A stretch of DNA of 64,000 nucleotides from Streptomyces liliiviolaceus (GCF_018070025.1 NZ_JAGPYQ010000001.1:2666001-2730000), one strand, 5' to 3'; counted from the stretch's first letter, positions 18,105 to 26,466 are shown. Notes: generated by a model not told the origin, from the sequence alone. Numbers and translations: made by a program.

Positions 18105-18123
18105 GTATACCCCTAGGGGGTAC
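18105..18123. promoter_or_regulatory. CsoR-type copper operator
   Basis: GTATACCCCTAGGGGGTAC is a pseudo-palindrome centred on CTAG with C- and G-runs, the known form of Streptomyces and Mycobacterium CsoR boxes. It lies 97 nt before copZ and 37 nt before the divergent alcohol dehydrogenase. It predicts Cu(I)-controlled expression of copZ-copA and perhaps of the dehydrogenase. No csoR gene is in the window. Confidence 0.85.
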
Positions 18124-18159
18124 TTTCAAAGGGCTGGCGACAGCGGAGGGGTGGCGGGC

Positions 18160-19194
18160 ATGCGGGCAGTGGTGTTCGAGCGGTTCGGGGAGCCGGCCGA
18201 GGTGCGGGAGGTGCCGGACCCGGCGCCCGCGCCGCACGGGGTGGTGGTGCGCGTCGAGGCCACCGGGCTCTGCCGCAGCGACTGGCACGGCTGGCAGGGC
18301 CACGACCCGGGCATCGCGCTGCCGCACGTGCCCGGGCACGAACTCGCCGGAACCGTCGAGGCCGTGGGCGCCCTCGTGACCCGCCACCGCCCCGGCGACC
18401 GCGTCACCGTGCCCTTCGTCTGCGCCTGCGGAAGCTGCGCCTCCTGTGCGGCGGGCGACCAGCAGGTGTGCGAGCGCCAGACCCAGCCCGGGTTCACGCA
18501 CTGGGGGTCCTTCGCCGAGTACGTCGCCCTGGACCACGCCGACGTGAACCTCGTCGCCGTGGCGGACGAACTGTCCTTCGGTACGGCCGCCTCGCTCGGC
18601 TGCCGGTTCGCCACGGCGTTCCGCGCGGTGGTCGCGCAGGGGCGGGTGGCGCCGGGGGAGTGGGTGGCCGTGCACGGCTGCGGAGGGGTCGGGCTGTCCG
18701 CGGTGATGATCGCCGCGGCGGCCGGGGCGCGGGTCGTCGCGGTCGACCTCTCGCCCGCGGCACTCGATCTCGCGCGGCGGTTCGGCGCCGCGCACTGCGT
18801 GGACGCGTCCCGGACCGGTGACACGGCGGAGGCGGTCCGCGACCTGACCGGCGGCGGCGCCCATCTCTCCCTCGACGCCCTCGGCTCCCCGGCCACCTGC
18901 GCGGCCTCGGTCGCCGGGCTGCGCCGCCGCGGCCGGCACGTCCAGGTGGGCCTGCTGCCCGAGGACCCGAAGGTGCCGATGTCCCGGGTGATCGGCCTCG
19001 AACTCGAACTCCTCGGCAGCCACGGCATGGCCGCGCACGCCTACCCGCCGATGCTGGAGTCCGTACGGGCGGGGCTGCTGCGCCCCGACCTCCTGGTGAC
19101 GTCCACGATCCCCCTGAAGGCGGCCCCCGCGGCCCTGGCGGCGATGGGGGCCGCGCCGGGGGCGGGCGTCACGGTCGTCGAACCCTGGGCGTGA
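18160..19194 (+). CDS. Zinc-dependent alcohol dehydrogenase
   Basis: 344-residue medium-chain dehydrogenase. Catalytic zinc ligands are suggested by CRSDWHG (Cys38 region) and GHELAG. The structural zinc site has four Cys in [17 protein letters not shown], and the NAD(P) loop is [19 protein letters not shown] lies 8 nt before the ATG. It is divergent from copZ, and the CsoR box sits in its promoter region. The substrate is unknown. A strong hairpin follows. Confidence 0.88.
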   Translation: MRAVVFERFGEPAEVREVPDPAPAPHGVVVRVEATGLCRSDWHGWQGHDPGIALPHVPGHELAGTVEAVGALVTRHRPGDRVTVPFVCACGSCASCAAGDQQVCERQTQPGFTHWGSFAEYVALDHADVNLVAVADELSFGTAASLGCRFATAFRAVVAQGRVAPGEWVAVHGCGGVGLSAVMIAAAAGARVVAVDLSPAALDLARRFGAAHCVDASRTGDTAEAVRDLTGGGAHLSLDALGSPATCAASVAGLRRRGRHVQVGLLPEDPKVPMSRVIGLELELLGSHGMAAHAYPPMLESVRAGLLRPDLLVTSTIPLKAAPAALAAMGAAPGAGVTVVEPWA

Positions 19195-19225
19195 GCACCG
19201 CGCCGCGGCGGCGCGAACGGGAAAG

Positions 19226-19260
19226 AGGGGGTCCCGCACGGTGGACGTGCGGGACCCCCT
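19226..19260 (+). terminator. Hairpin terminator after the alcohol dehydrogenase
   Basis: Perfect 14-bp arms AGGGGGTCCCGCAC and GTGCGGGACCCCCT with a 7-nt loop, 31 nt after the stop. It also lies just beyond the 3' end of the opposing small HTH gene and may serve both. Confidence 0.85.
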
Positions 19261-19307
19261 CGTGCGCGACGGGTGCCGGGCGGCACGCCGGGAGTGGTGG
19301 CGGGCGG

Positions 19308-19508
19308 TCAGCGGTCCCGGCGGCCTCTGTTGCCCGGCCGGGAGGCGACCCAGGCGCGGACGGTGTCGGCGTACCAGTACGGCTTGCCGCTCTCCACGTG
19401 GTCGGGCGCGGGCAACAGTCCTTGTTTGCGGTAGGACCGCACGGTGTCCGGCTGCACCCTGATGTGCGCCGCGATCTCCTTGTACGACCAGAGCCTTCGG
19501 TCGGTCAT
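19308..19508 (-). CDS. Small HTH protein (MerR/excisionase-like, HTH_17)
   Basis: 66 residues that are little more than a winged helix-turn-helix: RRLWSYKEIAAHIRVQPDTV, then SYRKQGLLPAPDHVESGKPYWY and a final helix ending in basic residues. A good GGGAGGTG ribosome binding site precedes the ATG. Streptomyces chromosomes hold many such AlpA/BldC-like single-domain proteins; targets are unknown. It is divergent from the TetR gene across a repeat-rich promoter region. No phage genes are near, so it is unlikely to be an excisionase. Confidence 0.8.
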   Translation of the reverse strand: MTDRRLWSYKEIAAHIRVQPDTVRSYRKQGLLPAPDHVESGKPYWYADTVRAWVASRPGNRGRRDR

Positions 19509-19668
19509 CCGTAGCACCTCCCTGCGCGCGCCGCGGCGGCGGCCGAGGGGCGGCCGTCGGGGGAGCCGGGCGCTGCGCTGGCGATCACAAGCCTGTGCTC
19601 GGTGAACGACACAGAGTGACAACGCGGCAGGGGCTGTCGCGCGGGTGTGACGCAAGACCCGCGTACAC

Positions 19669-19712
19669 GTGACATGTGTGACAGAGAGGGGTCTTTTGTG
19701 ACACGGGTGACG
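19669..19712 (+). promoter_or_regulatory. GTGAC direct-repeat pairs between the HTH and TetR genes
   Basis: GTGACATGTGTGACA (19669-19683) and GTGACACGGGTGACG (19698-19712) share the pattern GTGACAnGnGTGAC at a 29-bp pitch. Further GTGAC words occur at about 19615 and 19647. They could be binding sites for the small HTH protein encoded next door; that is a guess from position. Confidence 0.4.
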
Positions 19713-19722
19713 CATTGGGCCC

Positions 19723-19796
19723 CATCGAACTCCATCGGGCCCCGTCCCATTGGGTCACGTCGGCCCCCGTCGGACTCCGTCGGATCCCATCGAGAA
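19723..19796 (+). repeat. 10-bp-pitch RTCG repeats in the TetR promoter region
   Basis: The word RTCG with CC before it and GRCYC-like bases after recurs every 10 bp at 19724 and 19734, with degenerate copies at 19744 and 19754, then again at 19759, 19769, 19779 and 19789 after a 5-bp phase shift. The pitch equals one DNA turn. The stretch lies directly upstream of the TetR operator palindromes. Confidence 0.55.
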
Positions 19797-19832
19797 CATG
19801 TCCCGGTGGGAAACATGTCCCATTGGGACATG
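19797..19832. promoter_or_regulatory. TetR-type operator palindromes
   Basis: CATGTCCCATTGGGACATG (19814-19832) is a perfect 19-bp palindrome. A related imperfect site (CATGTCCCGGTGGGAAACAT and onward, 19797-19817) overlaps its left end. Both sit just before the TetR start, so autoregulation is likely. Confidence 0.7.
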
Positions 19833-19850
19833 GAGGAGTATTCTGAGGGT

Positions 19851-20519
19851 ATGGAGGCAATGGAGCCCAGCACCACCACCGCGGACCGCCGGCAGCGCAA
19901 GGCCCGGCAGACCCGCAACGCCCTCGCGACCGCCGCCGTCGACCTGATCCTGGAGCGCGGACTCGCCGCCACCACGGTCGAGGCGATCGCGGAGCGGGCG
20001 GACGTCACCCGCCGTACCTTCAGCCGGCTCTTCGCCGGCAAGGAGGACGCGGCCCTCGACTTCGTACGAGGTGACGGCGACCGCATCAACGCGCTGCTGC
20101 GCGGGCGGCCCGCCGCCGAACCGCCGCTGCTCGCCTACCGCCGGGCCGTGCGCGACTGGCTCGCCGACCGGGACGACCCGGCCTGGCACGTGCGCCCCCG
20201 GATGCGGCGGCTGCTGGCCCTGCTCGACAGCGAGCCGGCCCTGTTCGCGGCGTACGAACGCATCCGGGTCGACGCCCAGGAGGAGTCGGTCCGCATCCTC
20301 GCCGACCGGCTCGGCACCGACGACGTGCTGGACGTGCGTCCCGCCGTCGTGGTCGACGCCGCCGCCGGAGTCCTCACCGCCGCGCTGCGCATCTGGGCGC
20401 GCGGCACGTCCGGCCCCGACTCGGCGGCCGAGGACCTCGCCGCCCTGGTCGAGCGCGCCTACGACGCCCTGACCCACGAGGCCGCGTCCGCGGTCTCGTA
20501 CGACACCCCCGAGAAGTGA
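19851..20519 (+). CDS. TetR-family regulator
   Basis: 222 residues from the ATG at 19851 (MEAMEPSTTT). The TetR HTH lies at about 13-60 (RNALATAAVDLILERGLAAT, then VEAIAERADVTRRTFSRLFA), with a variable C-terminal ligand domain. ATGs at 19818, 19830 and 19860 are alternatives; the region GAGGAGTATTCTGAGGGT offers ribosome binding to more than one. It is followed after 7 nt by the SDR gene, then an alcohol dehydrogenase, so it probably controls that redox operon through the palindromes upstream. Confidence 0.85.
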   Translation: MEAMEPSTTTADRRQRKARQTRNALATAAVDLILERGLAATTVEAIAERADVTRRTFSRLFAGKEDAALDFVRGDGDRINALLRGRPAAEPPLLAYRRAVRDWLADRDDPAWHVRPRMRRLLALLDSEPALFAAYERIRVDAQEESVRILADRLGTDDVLDVRPAVVVDAAAGVLTAALRIWARGTSGPDSAAEDLAALVERAYDALTHEAASAVSYDTPEK

Positions 20520-20526
20520 GAGCACC

Positions 20527-21348
20527 ATGAGCACCACCGGCACCACCCCTGTCACCGGCGACGCACCCGTCACCGGCAACGCCCCCGTCGCCGACTACGC
20601 CACCGAGTTCGCGGGGAGGACCGCGCTCGTCACCGGCTCCGCCTCCGGCATCGGCCTGGCCACCGCCCGCCGCCTCGGTGCGGGCGGCGCGAACGTCGTG
20701 ATCGCCGACTACAACGCCGAGGGCGCCGAGAAGGCCGCCGCCGACCTGCGCGCCGAGGGCTTCAAGGCCGCCGCGGTCGCGGTGGACGTGACGAGCCCCG
20801 ACTCCGTGGCGGCGACCGTCGCCTTCGCCGTCGAGACTTTCGGCGGACTGCACCTGGCCGTGAACAACGCCGGCATCGGCGGCCCGAGCGCCCCGACGGG
20901 CGAGTACGACATCGAGGCGTACGACCGTGTGGTGCTCACCAACCTCAACGGCGTCTTCTACAGCCTGCGCCACGAGCTGCCCGCCATCGAGGCGGCCGGC
21001 GGCGGTGCCGTGGTGAACGTCGCCTCCATCCTCGGCTCGGTCGGCTTCGCGGGCTCCTCCGCGTACGTGGCCGCCAAGCACGGCGTGGTCGGCCTGACCA
21101 AGACGACCGCCGCCGAGTACGCCGCCAAGGGCATCCGCGTCAACGTGGTCGGCCCCGGCTTCATCGAGACCCCGCTGCTGCGGACCATGGACAAGGAGGC
21201 CTACGACGGCCTGGTCGCGCTGCACCCCGCCGGTCGGCTCGGCCGCCCCGAGGAGGTCGCCGAACTGATCGCCTTCCTGCTGTCCGCGCGCGCCTCGTTC
21301 GTGACCGGCGGCTACCACCTGGTCGACGGCGCCTACACCGCCCTCTGA
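20527..21348 (+). CDS. Short-chain dehydrogenase/reductase
   Basis: 273-residue classical SDR. Cofactor loop TGSASGIG is near residue 37, NNAGIGG near 118, and the catalytic Ser (NVASILGS) and YVAAK pair (Tyr, Lys) follow in order. The product ends with the SDR FVTGGYHLVDGAYT signature. The first 25 residues contain a repeated PVTG motif and are probably disordered. It lies 7 nt after the TetR gene and upstream of the alcohol dehydrogenase. Substrate unknown. Confidence 0.88.
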   Translation: MSTTGTTPVTGDAPVTGNAPVADYATEFAGRTALVTGSASGIGLATARRLGAGGANVVIADYNAEGAEKAAADLRAEGFKAAAVAVDVTSPDSVAATVAFAVETFGGLHLAVNNAGIGGPSAPTGEYDIEAYDRVVLTNLNGVFYSLRHELPAIEAAGGGAVVNVASILGSVGFAGSSAYVAAKHGVVGLTKTTAAEYAAKGIRVNVVGPGFIETPLLRTMDKEAYDGLVALHPAGRLGRPEEVAELIAFLLSARASFVTGGYHLVDGAYTAL

Positions 21349-21415
21349 GCACCACGGAAGCGCAGGAACGACAGAGCAGCAGCAGAGCGAAACAGACAGA
21401 GAAAGAAGCAAGGCC

Positions 21416-22456
21416 ATGAAGGCACTGCAGTACCGCTCCATCGGCGCCGCCCCCGAGGTCGTGGTCGTCCCCGACCCCGAACCCGGCCCCGGTCAGGTCC
21501 TGTTGAAGGTCACCGCCGCCGGCGTGTGCCACTCCGACATCGCCGTGATGAGCTGGCCCGCCGAGGGATTCCCGTACGAGCTGCCGCTCACCCTCGGCCA
21601 CGAGGGCGTCGGCACGGTCGCCGCGCTCGGCGCGGGGGTGACCGGTGTGCGCGAGGGCGACGCGGTCGCCGTGTACGGCCCCTGGGGCTGCGGCAGCTGC
21701 GCCAAGTGCGCGGAGGGCAAGGAGAACTACTGCCTGCGCGCCGACGAGCTCGGTATCCGTCCGCCGGGGCTCGGGGCGCCGGGTTCGATGGCGGAGTACA
21801 TGCTCGTGGACGACCCCCGGCACCTGGTGCCGCTGGACGGGCTCGACCCGGCCGCGGCGGTCTCGCTGACGGACGCGGGACTGACGCCGTACCACGCGAT
21901 CAAGCGGTCGCTGCCGAAGCTGGTGCCGGGTTCGACCGCCGTGGTCATCGGCACGGGCGGGCTCGGGCATGTCGCCATCCAGCTGCTGCGGGCCATGTCC
22001 CCGGCCCGGGTGGTCGCCCTCGACGTGAGCGAGGAGAAGCTGCGGCTGGCGCGCCAGGTCGGTGCCCACGAGGCGGTCCTGTCCGACGCGCAGGCCGCCG
22101 CCAAGGTGCGGGAACTCACCGGCGGTGTCGGCGCGGAGGCGGTCTTCGACTTCGTCGGGGTACAGCCCACGCTGGCCACCGCGGGAGCCGTCGCGGCGGT
22201 CGAGGGCGACATCACGATCGTCGGCATCGGCGGCGGAACGCTCCCCGTCGGCTTCGGGCAACTGCCCTTCGAGGTGTCGGTCAGCGCCCCCTACTGGGGC
22301 ACCCGCGGCGAACTCGTCGAGGTCCTCGCACTGGCGCGCTCCGGCGCGGTGTCGGTGCACACCGAGACCTTCTCCCTGGACGAGGCCCCCCTCGCCTACG
22401 AGCGTCTGCACGAGGGCAGGATCAACGGCCGAGCGGTGATCCTCCCGCACGGCTGA
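21416..22456 (+). CDS. NAD(P)-dependent zinc alcohol dehydrogenase
   Basis: 346-residue AdhP-like enzyme. Catalytic zinc region GVCHSD and GHEGVG, structural zinc Cys cluster in CGSCAKCAEGKENYC, and cofactor loop GTGGLGHVAIQLL are all present and in order. It is third in the TetR-SDR-ADH group, with 67 nt after the SDR gene. The pairing of SDR and ADH suggests stepwise oxidation or reduction of one alcohol or ketone. Confidence 0.88.
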   Translation: MKALQYRSIGAAPEVVVVPDPEPGPGQVLLKVTAAGVCHSDIAVMSWPAEGFPYELPLTLGHEGVGTVAALGAGVTGVREGDAVAVYGPWGCGSCAKCAEGKENYCLRADELGIRPPGLGAPGSMAEYMLVDDPRHLVPLDGLDPAAAVSLTDAGLTPYHAIKRSLPKLVPGSTAVVIGTGGLGHVAIQLLRAMSPARVVALDVSEEKLRLARQVGAHEAVLSDAQAAAKVRELTGGVGAEAVFDFVGVQPTLATAGAVAAVEGDITIVGIGGGTLPVGFGQLPFEVSVSAPYWGTRGELVEVLALARSGAVSVHTETFSLDEAPLAYERLHEGRINGRAVILPHG

Positions 22457-22490
22457 GCGGGCCCGGCGGGACCGCGGGCGCCGCGGCCGG

Positions 22491-23000
22491 TCAGGGGGTG
22501 AACACCGACCAGCAGATGTCGTTGCGCAGGCGCTGGTCGTCGAGCACGAGTTCGCGGATCTCCGGCGGGAGTTGCTCGCGCTGCCACCGGCACTCGTCCC
22601 GGCCCGCGGACCCGCTCTCGCCCGCGGCGGCGCGGGCGGCCTTGATCGCGTAGGCGGCGGCGCCCAGTTCGTGGGCGGCGACGTGGGCGACGGCTCCGGC
22701 CTGACCTGCGGCGTACGCGGCGTGGCGGGCCGCCCCGCGCAGATCTCTGGCCGCCCCCATCGCATGGCCGCCCGCCGCCCGTGCCCGCATCATCCCCACC
22801 TCGCCGCGGACCCAGGCCCGGGCGTGCGCGATCGCCTCGCGCGGGCGCGGGTCCTCGGGCCGGACCGCCTCGAAGAGGTGAAGGACGTGTTCCGCGCACA
22901 CGGCGGCCCACAGGGCCAGCAGACGGTGATCCGCGTCGGTGAGGGTCCCGCCCCGGCGGATCGTCGTGAAGCGGGGGTCCCGGACCTTCGGGAGGATCAT
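22491..23000 (-). CDS. Imm5-like putative immunity protein
   Basis: 169-residue helical, alanine-rich protein that resembles the Imm-5-like 'putative immunity protein' family: LTDADHRLLALWAAVCAEHVLHLFE near 21-45, then RPREAIAHARAWVRGEV and AARAAAGESGSA. Families with this name occur beside polymorphic toxins, but no toxin gene is near. The ATG overlaps the TetR stop (ATGA) and GAGGAGG precedes it, so both are co-expressed. The role here is uncertain. Confidence 0.65.
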   Translation of the reverse strand: MILPKVRDPRFTTIRRGGTLTDADHRLLALWAAVCAEHVLHLFEAVRPEDPRPREAIAHARAWVRGEVGMMRARAAGGHAMGAARDLRGAARHAAYAAGQAGAVAHVAAHELGAAAYAIKAARAAAGESGSAGRDECRWQREQLPPEIRELVLDDQRLRNDICWSVFTP

Positions 23001-23635
23001 GACCGTGCCTCCTCGGGCGGGACCGGACGGACGGCGTCGGGCCGGGCCGCCCGCAGATGGTCGATGCCGGTGTCGAGCGCCGCCTTGAGATGGGCCGAGT
23101 CGCCCGTGGACATCATGATGGTCACGCCTCCCTGGATGCCCGCCAGCAGCGCGGCGGCCTCCCGGTCCGCGTCGAGGGCCGGCGACACCAGACCGTTCGT
23201 CTGCAGGGCGCGCACCCCGCGGGCGAGTTGCCCCTGCCACTGGCGCATCAGCTCCGTCACGATCGCCCGCGCGCCGGGCCGGTCCCGCCCCACCTGGAGG
23301 AACAGGGACCCCAACGGGCAGTGGTCGCCCTGTCGTTCGTACCGCTCCACCACCACGTCCCGCCACCGCCGCCAGGACTCCCACGAGTCCAGGCGCCCCA
23401 GATGCGGCTGCTGGTCCGCCAGGACCCGGTCCGCCTCGAACCGGGCCACCGCCAGCAGCAGTTCGTCCTTGCCGGCGGGGAAGTAGTGGAAGAGCTGGCT
23501 CTTGCTGGTGCCGGTACGGCCGCGGATGTCGTCGAGCGTCGTGAACGCGACGCCCTGTTCACGCAGCACCTCGGCCGCCCCTTCGACGATACGGGCCCGG
23601 GTGGCCCGGCCCTTCACGGTCGCCGCTTGCGGCAT
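22997..23635 (-). CDS. TetR-family regulator
   Basis: 212 residues. The HTH lies at about 8-55 (RATRARIVEGAAEVLREQGV, then LDDIRGRTGTSKSQLFHYF). The C-terminus resembles the TetR_C group regulating oxidoreductases. The ATG at 23635 has GAGGAGG upstream; the longer upstream frame overlaps the divergent promoter and is rejected. It is divergent from an SDR gene with an operator-like palindrome between them. Confidence 0.87.
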   Translation of the reverse strand: MPQAATVKGRATRARIVEGAAEVLREQGVAFTTLDDIRGRTGTSKSQLFHYFPAGKDELLLAVARFEADRVLADQQPHLGRLDSWESWRRWRDVVVERYERQGDHCPLGSLFLQVGRDRPGARAIVTELMRQWQGQLARGVRALQTNGLVSPALDADREAAALLAGIQGGVTIMMSTGDSAHLKAALDTGIDHLRAARPDAVRPVPPEEARS

Positions 23636-23701
23636 CCCCGCCTCCTCGTGGTCCCTGCTCCGCCCGCCGTCCGGCCGGCCCCACCGACGGTACCCCCGTT
23701 C

Positions 23702-23717
23702 TGGACTTGCCGGTCCA
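23702..23717. promoter_or_regulatory. Likely TetR operator between divergent TetR and SDR genes
   Basis: TGGACTTGCCGGTCCA has outer arms TGGAC/GTCCA and sits 67 nt before the TetR start and 91 nt before the SDR start, where a shared repressor would be expected to bind. Confidence 0.6.
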
Positions 23718-23807
23718 TTTTTCGCGGCGCACAGTGGGCCGCGCACGACGCGGAACACGCCGGGGGAGCGCCCCGGCGGACTCGACGGAGACAAGGGAGA
23801 CCACTTC

Positions 23808-24578
23808 ATGAGCGAGCGGCTGCGGAACAGGACCGCGCTGGTCACGGGCTCGACCAGCAACATCGGACAGGCGATCGCCGAGGCGTTCGCCGCCGAGGGG
23901 GCCCACGTCGTCGTGTCCGGGCGCGACGCGCGGCGGGGAGCGCGGGTGGTCGAAGGGATCCGCGCGGCGGGCGGCCGGGCCGACTTCCTGGCGGCGGACC
24001 TCGACGGGAGCGAGGAGGCCTCCCGGGACCTGGCCGAGCGGGCCCGGGAGACCCTGGGCGGGCGGATCGACATCCTGGTCAACAACGCCGGGATCTATCC
24101 GTCACCCGGTACCGCCGACACCGACGAGAAGACGTTCGACCAGATCTACGGCGTGAACGTGAAGGCGCCGTTCTTCCTCACCGCCGCCGTCGTCCCGGCC
24201 ATGGCGGACGCCGGTGGCGGGGTGATCGTCAACCTCGGCTCGTGGATCGCGCGTCTCGGCGTCCCCCGCGGGGCGCTGTACAGCTCCACCAAGGGAGCCA
24301 TGGAGACGCTCACGCGGGCCTGGTCCGCGGAGTTCGCCCCGCTCGGCGTACGGGTCAACGCCGTGTCGCCGGGCGTGATCCTGCCCCCGGCCCCGGCGGG
24401 CGCCGAGCCCGGACCGGGCGAGATCATGATGAAGGGCACCCCGGCCGGCGGCGTCGGCACGCCCGGCGCCATCGCGTCCGCCGTGCTCTGGCTGGCGAGC
24501 GACGAGGCGTCCTTCGTGCACGGAACCGTGGTGGACGTGGACGGGGGCAGGACCGGGGTCGCCGTCGTCGCCGCGTAG
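23808..24578 (+). CDS. Short-chain dehydrogenase/reductase
   Basis: 256 residues. Cofactor loop TGSTSNIG is at about 15-22, NNAGIY near 93, and the catalytic Ser (NLGSW), Tyr and Lys (YSSTK) are in order. The C-terminus holds SFVHGTVVDVDGG, as is usual. The ATG at 23808 has AAGGGAGA upstream. It is divergent from the TetR and Imm5-like pair and probably repressed by that TetR. Substrate unknown. Confidence 0.88.
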   Translation: MSERLRNRTALVTGSTSNIGQAIAEAFAAEGAHVVVSGRDARRGARVVEGIRAAGGRADFLAADLDGSEEASRDLAERARETLGGRIDILVNNAGIYPSPGTADTDEKTFDQIYGVNVKAPFFLTAAVVPAMADAGGGVIVNLGSWIARLGVPRGALYSSTKGAMETLTRAWSAEFAPLGVRVNAVSPGVILPPAPAGAEPGPGEIMMKGTPAGGVGTPGAIASAVLWLASDEASFVHGTVVDVDGGRTGVAVVAA

Positions 24579-24604
24579 AAGCCGGGGCAACAACGGGAAC
24601 GGGC

Positions 24605-24620
24605 GCCCCCGGCCGGGGGC
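24605..24620. terminator. GC hairpin between convergent SDR and GH43-type genes
   Basis: GCCCCCGGCCGGGGGC is a perfect self-complementary 16-mer lying between the two 3' ends, able to act in either direction. It has no T-run. Confidence 0.4.
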
Positions 24621-24621
24621 C

Positions 24622-25956
24622 TCAGTCGCGGCGCCGGACGTACAGTCGGTTGCCCTTGGGGCCGGTCCACTCCACCCGTACGACACCGGGCACGGCGGCC
24701 TCGGCGAGACGCGAGGCGTTGGACCAGTAACCGAAGTTGGGGTTGTTGAAGAAGGTCGCCCACAACTGCCCGCGGTGGTCCTCGAAGAAGTTGTTGTGGC
24801 CGGCGCCGACACCGGCGGTCCAGCGCTGCGAGTACGGCCCCTCGAAGGTGTCGGAGACGGCGACGACGGCGTCGTACTGGTACTGGACCCGGCCGGTCGC
24901 GGGGGTGTCGTAGGCCTGGCGGGTGGTGCCGTCGGCGTTGACCGAGGTCCGGTCCCACGCGGCGTGGAGCAGGAAGTACTTGCCGCCGTACTTGAACACG
25001 TACGCGCCTTCGAGGTACGGCTCGGGCGAGTAGGGCGACTGCCGGAACGCCGGGAGGTCGGTCGTGGGGACGATGTCCTCCATGTCGTCCCGGAATCTGG
25101 CGTACAGGTTGTTGTGCAGCACCAGCCAGGCCTCGTCGCCCTCGGAGTAGAGGCTGCCGTCGATGTGGTGGTAGGCGCCGGGCTCGATGAAGGCGGGGCC
25201 GCCGATGAACGAGTCCCCGAAGGGTTTGTCGAGGTTCCCCTCGACCAGCCGGTACGGGCCCTCGACGCCGCCCTCGCTGACGAGCATGAACGAGCCGACC
25301 TTCTTGGAGTGGTCGCCCATGCACGCGACGAGGTACCACTTGCCGCCGAAGCGGTGCAGCTCGGGCGCCCAGGCCTGACCGCGCTTGCCGAACTGTTCGT
25401 CGTACCAGTACTCCTGCCAGGGGGCGACGACCGTGCGGCCGGGCCGGTTCTCGCCGACGAACTCGGGCGACCACACCTTGCCCTTCTCCGCGCCGGGCCG
25501 CACCCCGGTCGTGTCCGCCAGTCTCCAGGGGCCCTGGAGGGAGCGCGCGGTCCACACGAAGATGCCGTCGTTCCACGGCCCTGCCGTGTCGAGTCCGGGC
25601 ACCCGGGTGGTGCCGGTGGCGACGTAGAGGGGGCGGCCGTCGACGACGAAGCAGTTGACGTACGTGTCGCGCATCCAGACCACCCCGCGCTCCTCGTCGC
25701 GCGGCCGCAGCTCCAGCGGCAGCACGAAGGAGTTGTCGTCCCTCGGCCAGAGGTCCGGGCGGGTGTCGGCGAGGCCGTAGGGGGCGGGATCGGGCCAGTT
25801 CGCCGGATGCCGCCGCCCCGACACGGACGCGGACTCCGGCACGGACGCGGCCGACGCGGGCTGCGCGGGCAGGGCCGCCGCCGCGCCCAGGCCGGCGGCG
25901 GCCCCGGCCAGCAGGGCACGGCGTCCGACGGGCGGTCGGTTCTCATGGCTGGTCAT
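24622..25956 (-). CDS. Tat-exported family 43-type glycoside hydrolase
   Basis: 444 residues. A twin-arginine signal is clear: VGRRALLAGAAAGLG, then ALPAQPASAAS, with cleavage expected near 36. The mature part reads as a five-bladed beta-propeller of GH43 type: RDTYVNCF and KVWSPEFV, followed by WAPELHRFGGKWYLVACMGD, GPAFIEPGAYHHIDGS and a final blade ending in RLYVRRRD. GH43 enzymes cleave arabinans, xylans or galactans. The exact specificity is not readable. The ribosome binding site is poor. It is convergent with the SDR gene, and its upstream side holds the triple repeat. Confidence 0.8.
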   Translation of the reverse strand: MTSHENRPPVGRRALLAGAAAGLGAAAALPAQPASAASVPESASVSGRRHPANWPDPAPYGLADTRPDLWPRDDNSFVLPLELRPRDEERGVVWMRDTYVNCFVVDGRPLYVATGTTRVPGLDTAGPWNDGIFVWTARSLQGPWRLADTTGVRPGAEKGKVWSPEFVGENRPGRTVVAPWQEYWYDEQFGKRGQAWAPELHRFGGKWYLVACMGDHSKKVGSFMLVSEGGVEGPYRLVEGNLDKPFGDSFIGGPAFIEPGAYHHIDGSLYSEGDEAWLVLHNNLYARFRDDMEDIVPTTDLPAFRQSPYSPEPYLEGAYVFKYGGKYFLLHAAWDRTSVNADGTTRQAYDTPATGRVQYQYDAVVAVSDTFEGPYSQRWTAGVGAGHNNFFEDHRGQLWATFFNNPNFGYWSNASRLAEAAVPGVVRVEWTGPKGNRLYVRRRD

Positions 25957-26019
25957 CGGTCAACTCGCATGCCGCCAGCATGAAAAGCCCGGATGATCTA
26001 CGTCAAGACACCGACGATT

Positions 26020-26345
26020 TAATCCGCCGGGACCTGACTGCCAAGGGGCGCGGGGAACTGCGCGACCAGCCCCCACGCACCCGCACCCGCCCCCGTCCCG
26101 ACCGCGCAGCCGCCCCCGATCCGCACCAGCGATTCAACCCGCCGAGGCCGGACCGCCAAGGGGCGCGGGGAACTGCGCGACCGGCCCCCACGCACCCGCA
26201 CCCGACCCCGCAGCCGCCCCTACCCCGCTTGCGATCCGCCCCGATCCGCACACCAGCGATTCAATCCGCCGAGGCCTGACCGCCAGGGGGCGCGGGGAAC
26301 TGCGCGACCAGCCCCCACGCACCCGCACCCGACCGCGCAGCCGCC
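26020..26345. repeat. Three tandem copies of the GC-rich intergenic repeat
   Basis: The core AGGGGCGCGGGGAACTGCGC followed by GACC(A/G)GCCCCCACGCACCC starts at 26044, 26159 and 26286, giving pitches of 115 and 127 bp. GATTYAAYCCGCCGRG precedes each core. All three face the same way, unlike the paired copies after recD2. The 510 nt between the GH43-type gene and iolC hold nothing else except the iolC promoter. Confidence 0.75.
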
Positions 26346-26393
26346 TCCACCCCGTCCCCGATCCGCCCGGTCCGCGTCAAGACATGGTCCGAA

Positions 26394-26438
26394 TGTCCGG
26401 ACAACCAATTGACAGGGCTCTATCGGCGCCGCTAGACC
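26394..26438 (+). promoter_or_regulatory. Candidate iolC promoter with TGTCCGGACA palindrome
   Basis: A consensus -35 TTGACA (26409-26414) is followed after 18 nt by TAGACC (26433-26438), 28 nt before the iolC ATG. A perfect 10-bp palindrome TGTCCGGACA (26394-26403) lies just upstream of the -35. Such sites are often bound by GntR-type repressors, but the regulator is not in the window. Confidence 0.55.
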
Positions 26439-26466
26439 TGGGGTCCACCGATGCGGAGGGAACTCG

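Noticed and set aside
19308..19508. Excisionase of a prophage or integrative element
   Set aside because: No integrase, replication gene, tRNA or attachment repeat is near; such small HTH proteins are common regulators in Streptomyces.
19308..19715. Longer minus-strand protein extending upstream of the small HTH gene
   Set aside because: The extension crosses the GTGAC repeat promoter region and lacks a ribosome binding site; GGGAGGTG marks the start at 19508.
22491..24578. Polymorphic toxin locus around the Imm5-like gene
   Set aside because: Neighbours are TetR and SDR genes; no toxin, Rhs, YD-repeat or LXG gene is present.
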